Shown: positions 6,503-13,171, numbered from the stretch's first letter. The stretch is DNA of 15,244 bases from Candidatus Bathyarchaeota archaeon (GCA_018396515.1 JAGTQJ010000021.1:1-15244); one strand, 5' to 3'. The notes: a model not told the origin generated them from the sequence alone. Made by a program: numbers and translations.

Positions 6503-7207
6503 TTGGCGAGGATTGGGTTGATAGTCCCATCCTCCAATACGACGATGGAGCCGGAGTTCTATAGGATGCTCCCCAAGGGCTTCTCGGTTCACACAGCCCG
6601 CCTGAGGCTCGGTGAGGTCACCGTGGAGGGCTTGACGAGGATGGAGGAGAGGGTTGAGGAGGAGGCGGAGAAGCTGGCGGACGCCTCGGTTGAAATAATA
6701 GGTTACGGATGCACCAGCGGAAGCCTATTGAGGGGTAAGGGACATGAGGAGTTGATAGAGGAGAGGATAAGGAGAGCATCAGGGGTGCCCGCTGTCGCCA
6801 CAGCAGGGGCCGTCGTGAGGGCACTTAGAGCCCTAGGGGTGAGGAGGGTGGCGGTTGCAACCCCCTACATAGATGAGATAAACCTCTTGGAGGAGAGGTT
6901 CCTAACCCAACACGGATTCGAGGTGGTGAACATGGTGGGCCTGGGCCTCAAGGACAACCTGATGATAGGAAGACTGAGTAAGGGGGATGTCGAGAGGCTT
7001 GTGGAGAGGCTGAGGCTCGAGGAGGTCGAGGGGATATTCATAAGCTGCACAAACCTCCCCACAACCGAGCTAATAGGGGAGCTTGAGAGGAGGCATAAAA
7101 GACCCGTTATCTCAAGCAATACAGCCACATTATGGGCGATGCTAAGGGAATGTAGCCACAGGGTCGAGATAAGGGGGTACGGCACTCTCCTAGAGAACCC
7201 ACCGTGA
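6503..7207 (+). CDS. maleate cis-trans isomerase / arylmalonate decarboxylase-like protein (Asp/Glu racemase superfamily)
   Basis: A 234-residue protein of the family that includes maleate isomerase and arylmalonate decarboxylase. Signatures are PSSNTTMEPE (9-18), the first catalytic cysteine in GYGCTSGS (Cys70), the second in SCTNLPT (Cys182), and PVISSNTATLW (201-211). Both cysteines of the two-cysteine active site are present, so an active racemase/isomerase-type enzyme is expected. The conserved N-terminus requires the TTG at 6503. The substrate cannot be assigned: maleate isomerization, hydantoin racemization and decarboxylation all occur in this fold. A dehydrogenase of amino-acid catabolism type follows 95 bases downstream with its own promoter-like box, so a shared pathway is possible but not shown. 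Confidence 0.87.
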   Translation: MARIGLIVPSSNTTMEPEFYRMLPKGFSVHTARLRLGEVTVEGLTRMEERVEEEAEKLADASVEIIGYGCTSGSLLRGKGHEELIEERIRRASGVPAVATAGAVVRALRALGVRRVAVATPYIDEINLLEERFLTQHGFEVVNMVGLGLKDNLMIGRLSKGDVERLVERLRLEEVEGIFISCTNLPTTELIGELERRHKRPVISSNTATLWAMLRECSHRVEIRGYGTLLENPP

Positions 7208-7261
7208 CCCCCCTTGTGATGGCCTCAAACTCCATCTAGAGGCGGTCATCTTAATCGATAG

Positions 7262-7267
7262 TTTTAA
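7262..7267 (+). promoter_or_regulatory. TATA-like box for the 7303-8346 gene, followed by a GGAG ribosome site
   Basis: TTTTAA ends 36 bases before the TTG start at 7303. GGAG at 7293-7296 sits 6 bases before that TTG and supports it as the start. Confidence 0.45.
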
Positions 7268-7302
7268 GATGTATGTCTGGGTAATTAGTTGCGGAGATAG
7301 GC

Positions 7303-8346
7303 TTGGATAACAAGATCAGAGTCATCATATATGGGATAGGAGCCATCGGGAGCAGCATAGCCAGAGCCGCCCTGGGGAAGAAGGGCCTCGAATTGGTGGG
7401 CGCCCTGGACATATCCAAGGATAAGGTTGGGAAGGACCTCGGGGAGGTATTGGGGCTTAATAGAACCCTAGGCATCACAGTGACCGATGACCCAGAGGGC
7501 CTCTTCTCGAGGATCAGGGCAGACGTGGTCTTACACGCCACATCCTCCTACCTTAAGGATGTATACCCACAGCTTGAGGCCTGCATAAAGGCAGAGATGA
7601 ACGTGGTCTCTACATGTGAGGAGCTCTCCTACCCCTACTATAAGTATCCAGAGCTCTCAAGGGAGCTGGATGAGATGGCCAAGGAGTACGGGGTCGCTGT
7701 CCTAGGAACAGGCATAAACCCGGGCTACTTGATGGACACCCTGCCCATAGTCCTCACCGCCCCCTGCCTAGAGGTGAGGAGGATAAAAGTTACAAGGATG
7801 ATGGACTCCTCGAAGAGGAGGATCCCATACCAGAAGAAGATTGGGACCGGGCTGACTGTGGAGGAGTTCAGCAGGATGATAGAGGAGAAGAAGATAACTG
7901 GACATGTGGGTCTGGTTGAGTCGATAGCCATGATCGCAGACGCGTTGGGATGGAGGCTGGACGAGATCCAGGAACTCCCACCGGAGGCGGTGATAGCCGA
8001 AAGGGAGATCGTAACCTCCTACACCACCGTGAAGCCAGGCCGGGTGGCGGGCCTCAAAAGCGTCGCCCACGGGGTGAGGGGAGGGGGGAACGTGATAACC
8101 CTCGAATTCATATCCCACGCAGATGTGAAGGAGGAGTACGACGCCATCACCATAGAGGGTACCCCCAACATAAACCAGAAGATCTCAGGAGGGGTACACG
8201 GGGATCTAGGAACCGTGGCAATGGCCCTCAACTCTATCCCGAAGGTGCTGAATGCCCAGCCGGGACTATGGACCATGAAAGATCTAACCCTCCCATCATC
8301 AACCCCGGAGGACATGAGGACCTACATCCAGTGGAGGGAGGAATAG
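7303..8346 (+). CDS. 2,4-diaminopentanoate dehydrogenase-like / DapB-fold NAD(P)-dependent oxidoreductase
   Basis: A 347-residue protein with an N-terminal Rossmann fold (IIYGIGAIGSSIARA, residues 8-22; VGALDISKDKVGKDLGEV follows) and a C-terminal domain carrying TGINPGYLMDTLP (136-148) and TGHVGLVES (199-207). These motifs match the Ord group, named after the clostridial 2,4-diaminopentanoate dehydrogenase of the anaerobic ornithine pathway, a branch of the dihydrodipicolinate-reductase-like fold. The reaction is expected to be NAD(P)-linked oxidative deamination of an amine or the reverse. I see no ornithine aminomutase (OraS/OraE) or thiolase nearby, so the archaeal substrate may differ. 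The start is TTG at 7303, supported by a GGAG site and a TATA-like box. The protein is complete. Confidence 0.85.
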   Translation: MDNKIRVIIYGIGAIGSSIARAALGKKGLELVGALDISKDKVGKDLGEVLGLNRTLGITVTDDPEGLFSRIRADVVLHATSSYLKDVYPQLEACIKAEMNVVSTCEELSYPYYKYPELSRELDEMAKEYGVAVLGTGINPGYLMDTLPIVLTAPCLEVRRIKVTRMMDSSKRRIPYQKKIGTGLTVEEFSRMIEEKKITGHVGLVESIAMIADALGWRLDEIQELPPEAVIAEREIVTSYTTVKPGRVAGLKSVAHGVRGGGNVITLEFISHADVKEEYDAITIEGTPNINQKISGGVHGDLGTVAMALNSIPKVLNAQPGLWTMKDLTLPSSTPEDMRTYIQWREE

Positions 8347-8439
8347 CCAAAACCAGAGATATGCCTCGGGAAGATGAGATCCATGTGGTTTTGAGTAATT
8401 GAAGGGCGGTTGACCCCTAGAGATGATCTCGATCCCCCA

Positions 8440-8690
8440 TTAAATTCCACATATGACGGTCCCCTTTAGCTTCTTCTGGTCGATACGCTTCCCTATGGCC
8501 TTGACAATCAGCCTCAGCCCCTCATCACCTTGAAGAACAGAAGCCTGCCCATGAGTATTTGGATCGCATAATTGATCTCCCTAATCCTAGCCTCGAGATA
8601 ACTCCTCGTTAAGAGATATACCCCCCCTTCACCATTAGCAGAAATAACCCCTTCTAACATCAAAGAAATCGAAGCATTCGTAGTCTTATT
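8440..8690 (-). pseudogene. frameshifted remnant of a small gene, family not recognised
   Basis: Read on the minus strand, two adjacent frames look coding and join near 8525-8535. The first runs from about 8690 (possible TTG/ATG starts at 8663-8658) to a TGA at 8514-8516 and encodes GVYLLTRSYLEARIREINYA and similar helix-like sequence. The second carries on with GDEGLRLIVKAIGKRID, then KKLKGTVICGI, and stops at 8440. Joining them needs a -1 (or +2) shift in the CTTCTTCAAGG stretch. A run of seven G on the minus strand (8621-8627) is also present but the frame continues through it. No TATA-like box or ribosome site of the kind seen elsewhere stands out. I read it as a decayed gene of about 75-85 codons. 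A sequencing indel or programmed frameshift is possible. Confidence 0.5.
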
Positions 8691-8741
8691 ACGCCATGGG
8701 GTTATTCATAAAGGTTTATTGAATGTTAACTTTCACTAAAA

Positions 8742-8768
8742 TGTTTAATGCTTAATAATGCTTAAACA
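8742..8768. repeat. tandem 9-bp direct repeat inside a 7-bp inverted repeat
   Basis: AATGCTTAA occurs twice (8747-8755 and 8757-8765), ten bases apart, about one helical turn. The pair is bounded by TGTTTAA (8742-8748) and TTAAACA (8762-8768). Two sites on the same DNA face are typical of a cooperative regulator; no binding protein is known. Confidence 0.5.
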
Positions 8769-8866
8769 GTTTTTGCTCATCAATTCTTGATGCAAATTAA
8801 ATAAGAAATCCAAACGATCTAAATTTATGGATAAGGAGATAAATCTTATTAATGAGTTAGATAAAG

Positions 8867-8901
8867 TATGATGATTTCTGAAAATTAAGAAGATCATCAT
8901 A
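8867..8901. repeat. 9-bp perfect inverted repeat (hairpin or operator)
   Basis: TATGATGAT at 8867-8875 pairs with ATCATCATA at 8893-8901 across a 17-base loop. A T6 run follows at 8917-8922. It could be a regulator site or an RNA hairpin in a leader or small transcript. Confidence 0.45.
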
Positions 8902-8964
8902 TAGTAAGTCTCATCATTTTTTAATAAATCTAGGGTGGATATGCTAAACAATGACACCTCAAGG

Positions 8965-8980
8965 TTTTAAGCCTCGAGGC
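8965..8980 (+). promoter_or_regulatory. probable nrdDG promoter box and adjoining 10-bp palindrome
   Basis: TTTTAA (8965-8970) ends 33 bases before the ATG at 9004, fitting an archaeal TATA box with transcription from about 8992. Immediately after it is GCCTCGAGGC (8971-8980), a perfect palindrome between box and start site, a position where a bound repressor would block polymerase. The role of the palindrome is inferred. Confidence 0.45.
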
Positions 8981-9003
8981 CTAAGTATATCCTAGGAAAG
9001 TTG

Positions 9004-10776
9004 ATGGATAGCATAGATGTCGCGGAGACCGTGGAGGAGTTCCTCGGGGAGAGGGATTGGCGCTCAAGGGAGAACAGCAACCTGGGATACAGCTTCGGCT
9101 CGGTGTTTCTACGAATAGGTGGGGAGGTGATAGAGAGGTACACCTTAGGGAGGATATACCCGAGGGAGGTGGCCGAGGCCCATGTCAGCGGGGACATACA
9201 CATCCACAACCTCCCCATGGGAATAATTGGATACTGCTGCGGTTGGAGCATAGAGGACATCTTGAGAGAGGGCTTCAACGGAATACCGGGCAAAACTGAG
9301 TCCTCCCCCCCTCGCCACCTCTCCACGGCTCTCCTCCAGCTCGCCAATTTCCTAGGAACCGTGCAGAATGAGTGGGCGGGAGCCCAAGCCATAAACTCCC
9401 TAGACACCTTTCTGGCCCCATACATACGTGTCGATGGGCTGGGCTATAGGCAGGTGAAGCAGGAGGTCCAGCAGTTCATCTACAACCTAAACGTCTCGAG
9501 CAGGTGGGGGGGACAAACCCCATTCACTAATATAACCCTGGACCTAAAACCCCCAGCAGACCTAGCTGAGAGGCATGCAATATACGCTGGAGGGGAGCTG
9601 CCCCAGACATACTCCGAGTTCAAGCCCGAGATGGAGATGATCGACAAGGCCATCTTCGAGGTCATGATGGAGGGGGATATGAGGCAACGCATCTTCACCT
9701 TTCCCATCCCAACCATAAACATAACAAGAGACTTCGAGTGGGACGGCGAAGTGGCAGATGTACTCTTCAGGATGACAGCGAAGTATGGGAACCCATACTT
9801 CCAGAACTTCATAAACAGCGATATGGACCCCAGTGAGGTGAGGGCGATGTGCTGTAGACTTCGGATAGACCTCCGCGAGCTATACCGCAGGGTCGGGGGG
9901 ACCTTCGGATACGCTGATAAGACTGGGAGTGTGGGGGTTGTCACCATTAACATGCCCAGATTGGGATACCTTTCTAAGAACGAGGACGAGTTCCTTGAGA
10001 GGCTGGATAGGATGATGGAGCTGGCGAAAGAGAGCCTGGAGATAAAGAGGAGGGTTGTAGCCGAGAACATGGAGAGGGGATTACTACCCTTCTCAAAGCG
10101 TTATCTCGGAACCCTAGACTGGCACTTCTCAACCATAGGCCTGATAGGCATGAATGAGGCCTGTCTCAACCATCTTGGAGTGGACATCGGAAGCCCGGAG
10201 GGGAAGAGGTTCGCCCTCAAAATCCTAGACCACATGCTGGAGAGGCTGAGGGAGTTCCAGGAGGAGACCGGTAACCTCTACAACCTCGAGGCGACCCCCG
10301 CGGAGGGGGCGAGCTACAGGCTGGCCCTCCTCGACAAGACGAGGTATCCGGACATCATAACAGCCGGAATCGAAGAACCATACTACACGAACTCAACTCA
10401 TCTCTCGGTCGAGTACACCGACGACCTATACGCGGCGCTGGAGCACCAGGAGGAGCTCCAGGCCAAGTACACCGGTGGGACGGTCTTCCACGTCTTCCTT
10501 GGAGAGAGGATCCCAGACCCCGAGGCCTGCAAGCTCCTGGTCAGGAGGATAGCTGAGCGCTTCCGCATCCCATACTACACCATCACGCCCACCTTCAGCA
10601 TATGCAGGAACCACGGATACCTCCCAGGGGAGAACTTCAAGTGTCCAAGATGCGGGGAGGAGGCGGAGGTTTACAGTAGGGTGGTGGGATACTACCGCCC
10701 TGTCCAGAACTGGCATAGGGGCAAGCGGGAGGAGTATAGGAGGAGGAGAACATACGCCGTGATAGGGGGAGGATGA
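9004..10776 (+). CDS. nrdD: class III (anaerobic) ribonucleoside-triphosphate reductase, glycyl-radical subunit
   Basis: A 590-residue glycyl-radical enzyme that reduces NTPs to dNTPs without oxygen. Visible signatures (numbered from the TTG at 9001, one codon before the chosen ATG): GDIHIHNLP (64-72), GYCC with Cys79/80, the thiyl-radical region MCCRLRID (283-290), TGSVGVVTINMPR (308-320), GMNEAC (383-388), a zinc site built from Cys535, His538, Cys548 and Cys551, and RVVGYY with the radical glycine at 563. It starts at once with the catalytic barrel and has no N-terminal ATP-cone, so dATP inhibition of the usual kind is not expected. Length is close to the phage T4 enzyme (605). The stop overlaps nrdG as ATGA. 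The zinc site CxxH...CxxC differs from the four-Cys form of E. coli. Confidence 0.96.
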   Translation: MDSIDVAETVEEFLGERDWRSRENSNLGYSFGSVFLRIGGEVIERYTLGRIYPREVAEAHVSGDIHIHNLPMGIIGYCCGWSIEDILREGFNGIPGKTESSPPRHLSTALLQLANFLGTVQNEWAGAQAINSLDTFLAPYIRVDGLGYRQVKQEVQQFIYNLNVSSRWGGQTPFTNITLDLKPPADLAERHAIYAGGELPQTYSEFKPEMEMIDKAIFEVMMEGDMRQRIFTFPIPTINITRDFEWDGEVADVLFRMTAKYGNPYFQNFINSDMDPSEVRAMCCRLRIDLRELYRRVGGTFGYADKTGSVGVVTINMPRLGYLSKNEDEFLERLDRMMELAKESLEIKRRVVAENMERGLLPFSKRYLGTLDWHFSTIGLIGMNEACLNHLGVDIGSPEGKRFALKILDHMLERLREFQEETGNLYNLEATPAEGASYRLALLDKTRYPDIITAGIEEPYYTNSTHLSVEYTDDLYAALEHQEELQAKYTGGTVFHVFLGERIPDPEACKLLVRRIAERFRIPYYTITPTFSICRNHGYLPGENFKCPRCGEEAEVYSRVVGYYRPVQNWHRGKREEYRRRRTYAVIGGG

Positions 10777-11477
10777 GAAGAAGGCTCCCAATAGTAGGCC
10801 TCCAGAGGCTCTCCCTGGTGGACTATCCAGGGAGGTTATGCACCACGATATTCACGGCTGGATGCAACTTCAGATGCCAATACTGCTTCAACGTCGAGAT
10901 AGTCCTGGAGCCCAACAAGCTTGAGAACATATCCGAGGAAGAGACCCTCAACCTCCTGAAGGAGAGGAGGGGATTCATAGACGGGGTATGCATAGGGGGA
11001 GGGGAGCCGACCATCCACGGGGCCCTCCCAACCTTCATCGGGAGGGTCAAGCTCCTGGGGCTCAAGGTCAAGCTAGACACGAATGGGTCGAGGCCGAGGA
11101 TGCTCAGGAGGCTGGTGGAGGAAGGTCTTCTGGACTATGTGGCCATGGATGTGAAGGCCCCCCTCGACCGATACCAGGAGGTCGTATGTGCGAAGGTGGA
11201 TGTCGAGGCCATAAAGGAGAGCATAAGGATCCTCAGGAGGGGGAGGGTGGACCACGAGTTCAGAACCACAATAGTCCCAGGGCTCATAAGCGAGGAGGAT
11301 GTTAAGGAGATTGCGAGAACCCTAACGGGCTCGAAGCGTTATGTCCTACAGCAGTTCAAGCCGGGTAAAACCCTAAACCCAAAGCTGAGAGATTTAGAGC
11401 CCTATCCAGAGGAGGTGCTGGAGAGGCTCAGGGATATGGTCGCCCCCTACTTCTCAGAGTGCAAGCTGAGGCTATAG
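10773..11477 (+). CDS. nrdG: anaerobic ribonucleotide reductase activating protein (radical SAM)
   Basis: A 234-residue radical-SAM enzyme. The cluster motif CNFRCQYC is at residues 31-38 (Cys31, Cys35, Cys38) and is followed by GGGEPT (75-80) and LDTNG (101-105), all standard for this superfamily. It is longer than the compact E. coli NrdG (154 residues) and belongs to the larger archaeal/bacterial type that begins with a GLQRLSLVDYPG segment. It takes an electron from reduced ferredoxin or flavodoxin, cleaves S-adenosylmethionine and places the glycyl radical on NrdD. The ATG at 10773 overlaps the nrdD stop and follows a GGGGGAGG ribosome site, so the pair is co-transcribed and coupled. Confidence 0.94.
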   Translation: MRRRLPIVGLQRLSLVDYPGRLCTTIFTAGCNFRCQYCFNVEIVLEPNKLENISEEETLNLLKERRGFIDGVCIGGGEPTIHGALPTFIGRVKLLGLKVKLDTNGSRPRMLRRLVEEGLLDYVAMDVKAPLDRYQEVVCAKVDVEAIKESIRILRRGRVDHEFRTTIVPGLISEEDVKEIARTLTGSKRYVLQQFKPGKTLNPKLRDLEPYPEEVLERLRDMVAPYFSECKLRL

Positions 11478-11500
11478 CCCTTCAATAGACCCTTGAAAAA

Positions 11501-11580
11501 CTAGGGAGGGATTAAACAATCGGAATATGCAGACCCTAGAGATGTTGCAGGAAAAGGTATCTTCGGAGGATATATCCTCC
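11501..11580. repeat. palindromes in the convergent nrdG/spoIIM gap
   Basis: The 119-base gap between two converging stops contains CTAGGG (11501-11506) with CCCTAG (11534-11539), and a perfect 16-base palindrome GGAGGATATATCCTCC at 11565-11580. No poly-T tract follows on either strand, so a standard archaeal oligo-T terminator is not seen. The 16-mer may be a protein-binding site or part of transcript-end structure. Confidence 0.45.
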
Positions 11581-11596
11581 TCATCCCAGGAGGAGG

Positions 11597-12196
11597 CTAT
11601 ACAAGCCCCAGTAGATAGACGACGAGGGGGGTGAAGAGGACCTCTATCAGGGCTGCCAGTAGGAGGAGGGGAACTATCCTCCTTACGAACAGCTTTAAAG
11701 CCCCTTTAACCTCGGCCCCAACCCTACCCCTACCCCTCAACCGGTTTATAAACTGGTACCCGATCCCCAAACCAGCTGCCATGCTGAGGAGGATGGCCGG
11801 GATCTCCACAACCCCATGGGGGACCAGGGCCGCTAGGGTGAACATAATCCCCCTCTCCCTGCTTATGCTGTAGGAGAACCATCCCAAGAAGAAGCCGTTG
11901 AAAGCGGTGAATATTAGGGGTGGGATGCCGAAGAGGATGCCCAAAACCATCCAGACGAGGCTCTTCAGAACGTTATTGGCGAGGATGAAGAGGAAGATGG
12001 ATGGGAGGCTCATCCCCTTCAACTCGGGGAAGGGCTGGATGAGCTCCTCAAGAAGACCCCCTGGCATGCTCTCACCCAGGTAGAAGCCCGAAGCGAGGGA
12101 GAAGATGAAGAGGAGGGAGCAGATGGCGAAGGGACCCTTAAGGCTCCTGACATACTCCGTATCCCTCCCGAATAGGGATGATAGGGCTCCGGTCAG
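11597..12196 (-). CDS. SpoIIM/DUF95-family integral membrane protein; probable CTG start
   Basis: A polytopic membrane protein of the stage II sporulation protein M family, widespread in archaea that do not sporulate. Signatures are NNVLKSLVWMVLG, FTAFNGFFLGW and ALVPHGVVEIPAI, with five or so hydrophobic helices and a C-terminal helix after the basic RLRGRGRVGAEVKG segment. The first ATG is at 12067, but 43 codons upstream in the same frame clearly encode the family's N-terminus (DTEYVRSLKG, then a long hydrophobic helix ending FYLGES). No ATG, GTG or TTG exists there; a CTG at 12196-12194 follows GGAGGAG and overlaps the histone TGA as CTGA. That start gives 199 residues, the usual archaeal length. 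The function is unknown; co-transcribed with histone. Confidence 0.85.
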   Translation of the reverse strand: MTGALSSLFGRDTEYVRSLKGPFAICSLLFIFSLASGFYLGESMPGGLLEELIQPFPELKGMSLPSIFLFILANNVLKSLVWMVLGILFGIPPLIFTAFNGFFLGWFSYSISRERGIMFTLAALVPHGVVEIPAILLSMAAGLGIGYQFINRLRGRGRVGAEVKGALKLFVRRIVPLLLLAALIEVLFTPLVVYLLGLV

Positions 12197-12420
12197 ATCT
12201 CCTCCACCCCCTCAATCACCCTCCAAGCCGCTCTCACATCCCTGGCAAGGACGGTCCTCCGATTCTCCCTCAAGGCCATCTCCACGGCCATCCTCGCCAG
12301 CCTAGATCCGTATTCGCCTATCGCCCTCCTCATCTCCTCCCCGGCCTCTTCACTGACCTTGAGGTCGCCGTACTTCTTAATCAGCCTCCTCATAGGGGCG
12401 AGGGTGAACTCCTCAGCCAA
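12193..12420 (-). CDS. archaeal histone (single histone-fold protein)
   Basis: A small DNA-packaging protein of the HMf family. With a TTG start at 12420 it is 75 residues and begins MAEEFTLAPMRRLIKK, matching the usual archaeal beginning of short acidic tip then LAPxxRLI helix. The rest follows the histone fold: helix 1, loop with KVSEEA, long helix 2 (MRRAIGEYGSRLARMAVEMA), the NRRTVLARDV loop and helix 3. It forms dimers that wrap DNA. An in-frame TTG at 12432 would add four residues; I prefer 12420 because GGGGG precedes it and the minus-strand box at 12460-12455 lies 35 bases upstream, the spacing seen for other genes. Alternative 12432 would be leaderless. It is transcribed divergently from nep1 and overlaps the SpoIIM gene. 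Confidence 0.92.
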   Translation of the reverse strand: MAEEFTLAPMRRLIKKYGDLKVSEEAGEEMRRAIGEYGSRLARMAVEMALRENRRTVLARDVRAAWRVIEGVEEI

Positions 12421-12434
12421 TGCAACCCCCAACC

Positions 12435-12462
12435 ATATTTAAAGCCAGCCCATTGTTATATC
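12435..12462. promoter_or_regulatory. crossed divergent promoters of histone (minus) and nep1 (plus)
   Basis: TTTAAA at 12438-12443 ends 31 bases before the nep1 ATG at 12474, and TATAAC on the minus strand (12460-12455) lies 35 bases before the histone TTG at 12420. Each box sits on the far side of the other, so the two initiation complexes would overlap and may exclude one another. This is inferred from spacing. Confidence 0.45.
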
Positions 12463-12473
12463 TTCCGCGGCAG

Positions 12474-13148
12474 ATGCTGAACATAGTCTTCGTCGAGACC
12501 GCCCTTGAGACGGTTCCCCGAACCATCCAGGACCATCCATCCGTCAGGAGGGATGCTGAGAGAAGGGGGAAGAAGCCCTCAGAGGTCCTGCTCGACAGGA
12601 GCCTCCACCACTCAGCCATGAAGGGTCTACTAAAGGCCCAAAAGAGGGGGAGACCGGACATAATCCATTTCTGCCTCCTAGAAGCCCTGGGTTCGCCCCT
12701 GAACCTCGAGGGGAACCTGAAGGTCTGGATACACACCCTTGGAGGCTACGCCATAATGGTCGCGCCTGAGACGAGGCTACCGAGAGACTGCCTGAGGTTC
12801 AAGAGCCTCATGGAGCAGCTCTTCGCCCTGGGAAAGGTTCCACCGACAGGGGAATACCCTCTCCTAACCCTGAAGAGGATGAGCCTATCGGAACTGCTGG
12901 AGAGGGTCGCGCCCACAAGGATAGTAGCCCTAACCAGCCATGGAGCCCCCCGAAGCCTAGAGGAGATATGCAGGGGTCTCGCGGAGGAAAATAATCCCAC
13001 AGTCCTCATAGGAGCATACCCGTCAGGGGCGATGGAGGAGGAGACCCTATCCCAGGCCCATGAGGCCTTCAGCATATACCCCAAGGTTCTGGATGCCTGG
13101 GTTGTAACCTCCCGCCTAATATACGCCTACGAGAGGGCTAGGGCCTAA
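12474..13148 (+). CDS. nep1: 16S rRNA pseudouridine N1-methyltransferase Nep1 (Emg1)
   Basis: A 224-residue SPOUT-class enzyme needed for small-subunit ribosome assembly, which methylates N1 of a pseudouridine in helix 35 of 16S rRNA. Family signatures are LLDRSLHHSAM (39-49), KRGRPDIIH (57-65), SPLN (74-77), PETRLPR (98-104), the knot segments TSHGAP (154-159) and IGAYPSGAM (179-187), and the end LDAWVVTSRLIYAYE. The RGRPD and SPLN blocks are the RNA-binding part; the C-terminal knot binds S-adenosylmethionine. The ATG at 12474 fits family length; an open extension to 12420 overlaps the promoter and is not coding. It is a single gene, divergent from the histone, with a converging gene downstream. 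Confidence 0.95.
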   Translation: MLNIVFVETALETVPRTIQDHPSVRRDAERRGKKPSEVLLDRSLHHSAMKGLLKAQKRGRPDIIHFCLLEALGSPLNLEGNLKVWIHTLGGYAIMVAPETRLPRDCLRFKSLMEQLFALGKVPPTGEYPLLTLKRMSLSELLERVAPTRIVALTSHGAPRSLEEICRGLAEENNPTVLIGAYPSGAMEEETLSQAHEAFSIYPKVLDAWVVTSRLIYAYERARA

Positions 13149-13171
13149 AAACCCATTAGCCCTCAAAGAAA

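Larger units (their letters stand above)
8691..8960. other. AT-rich intergenic island with tandem and inverted repeats
   Basis: This stretch is far richer in A and T than the rest of the window. It holds no convincing gene: a 70-codon minus-strand ORF (8745-8957) and a 17-codon plus-strand ORF (8827-8880) look like low-complexity translation. It contains two repeat clusters, listed separately, and a T6 run at 8917-8922. It lies directly upstream of nrdD, so regulation of nrdDG is the simplest role; a curved-DNA or replication-related role cannot be excluded. Confidence 0.5.

Noticed and set aside
6334..6537. 67-codon minus-strand ORF across the divergent promoter region
   Set aside because: It overlaps the start of the isomerase gene and the promoter boxes and resembles no protein family.
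8827..8880. Short plus-strand ORF beginning ATGGATAAGGAG
   Set aside because: Only 17 codons, followed by a stop, with no homology argument.
8866..8925. C/D-box small RNA, because of ATGATGA followed by CTGA
   Set aside because: The CTGA lies only three bases after the C-like box and no D box sits at the needed distance.
8745..8957. 70-codon ORF on the minus strand
   Set aside because: It lies in very AT-rich DNA, gives Leu/Ile/Ser/Asn-rich low-complexity sequence and has no clear ribosome site or family signature.
11631..12305. Several plus-strand ORFs opposite spoIIM and histone
   Set aside because: Proline/arginine/serine-rich shadow translations of clearly coding minus-strand genes.
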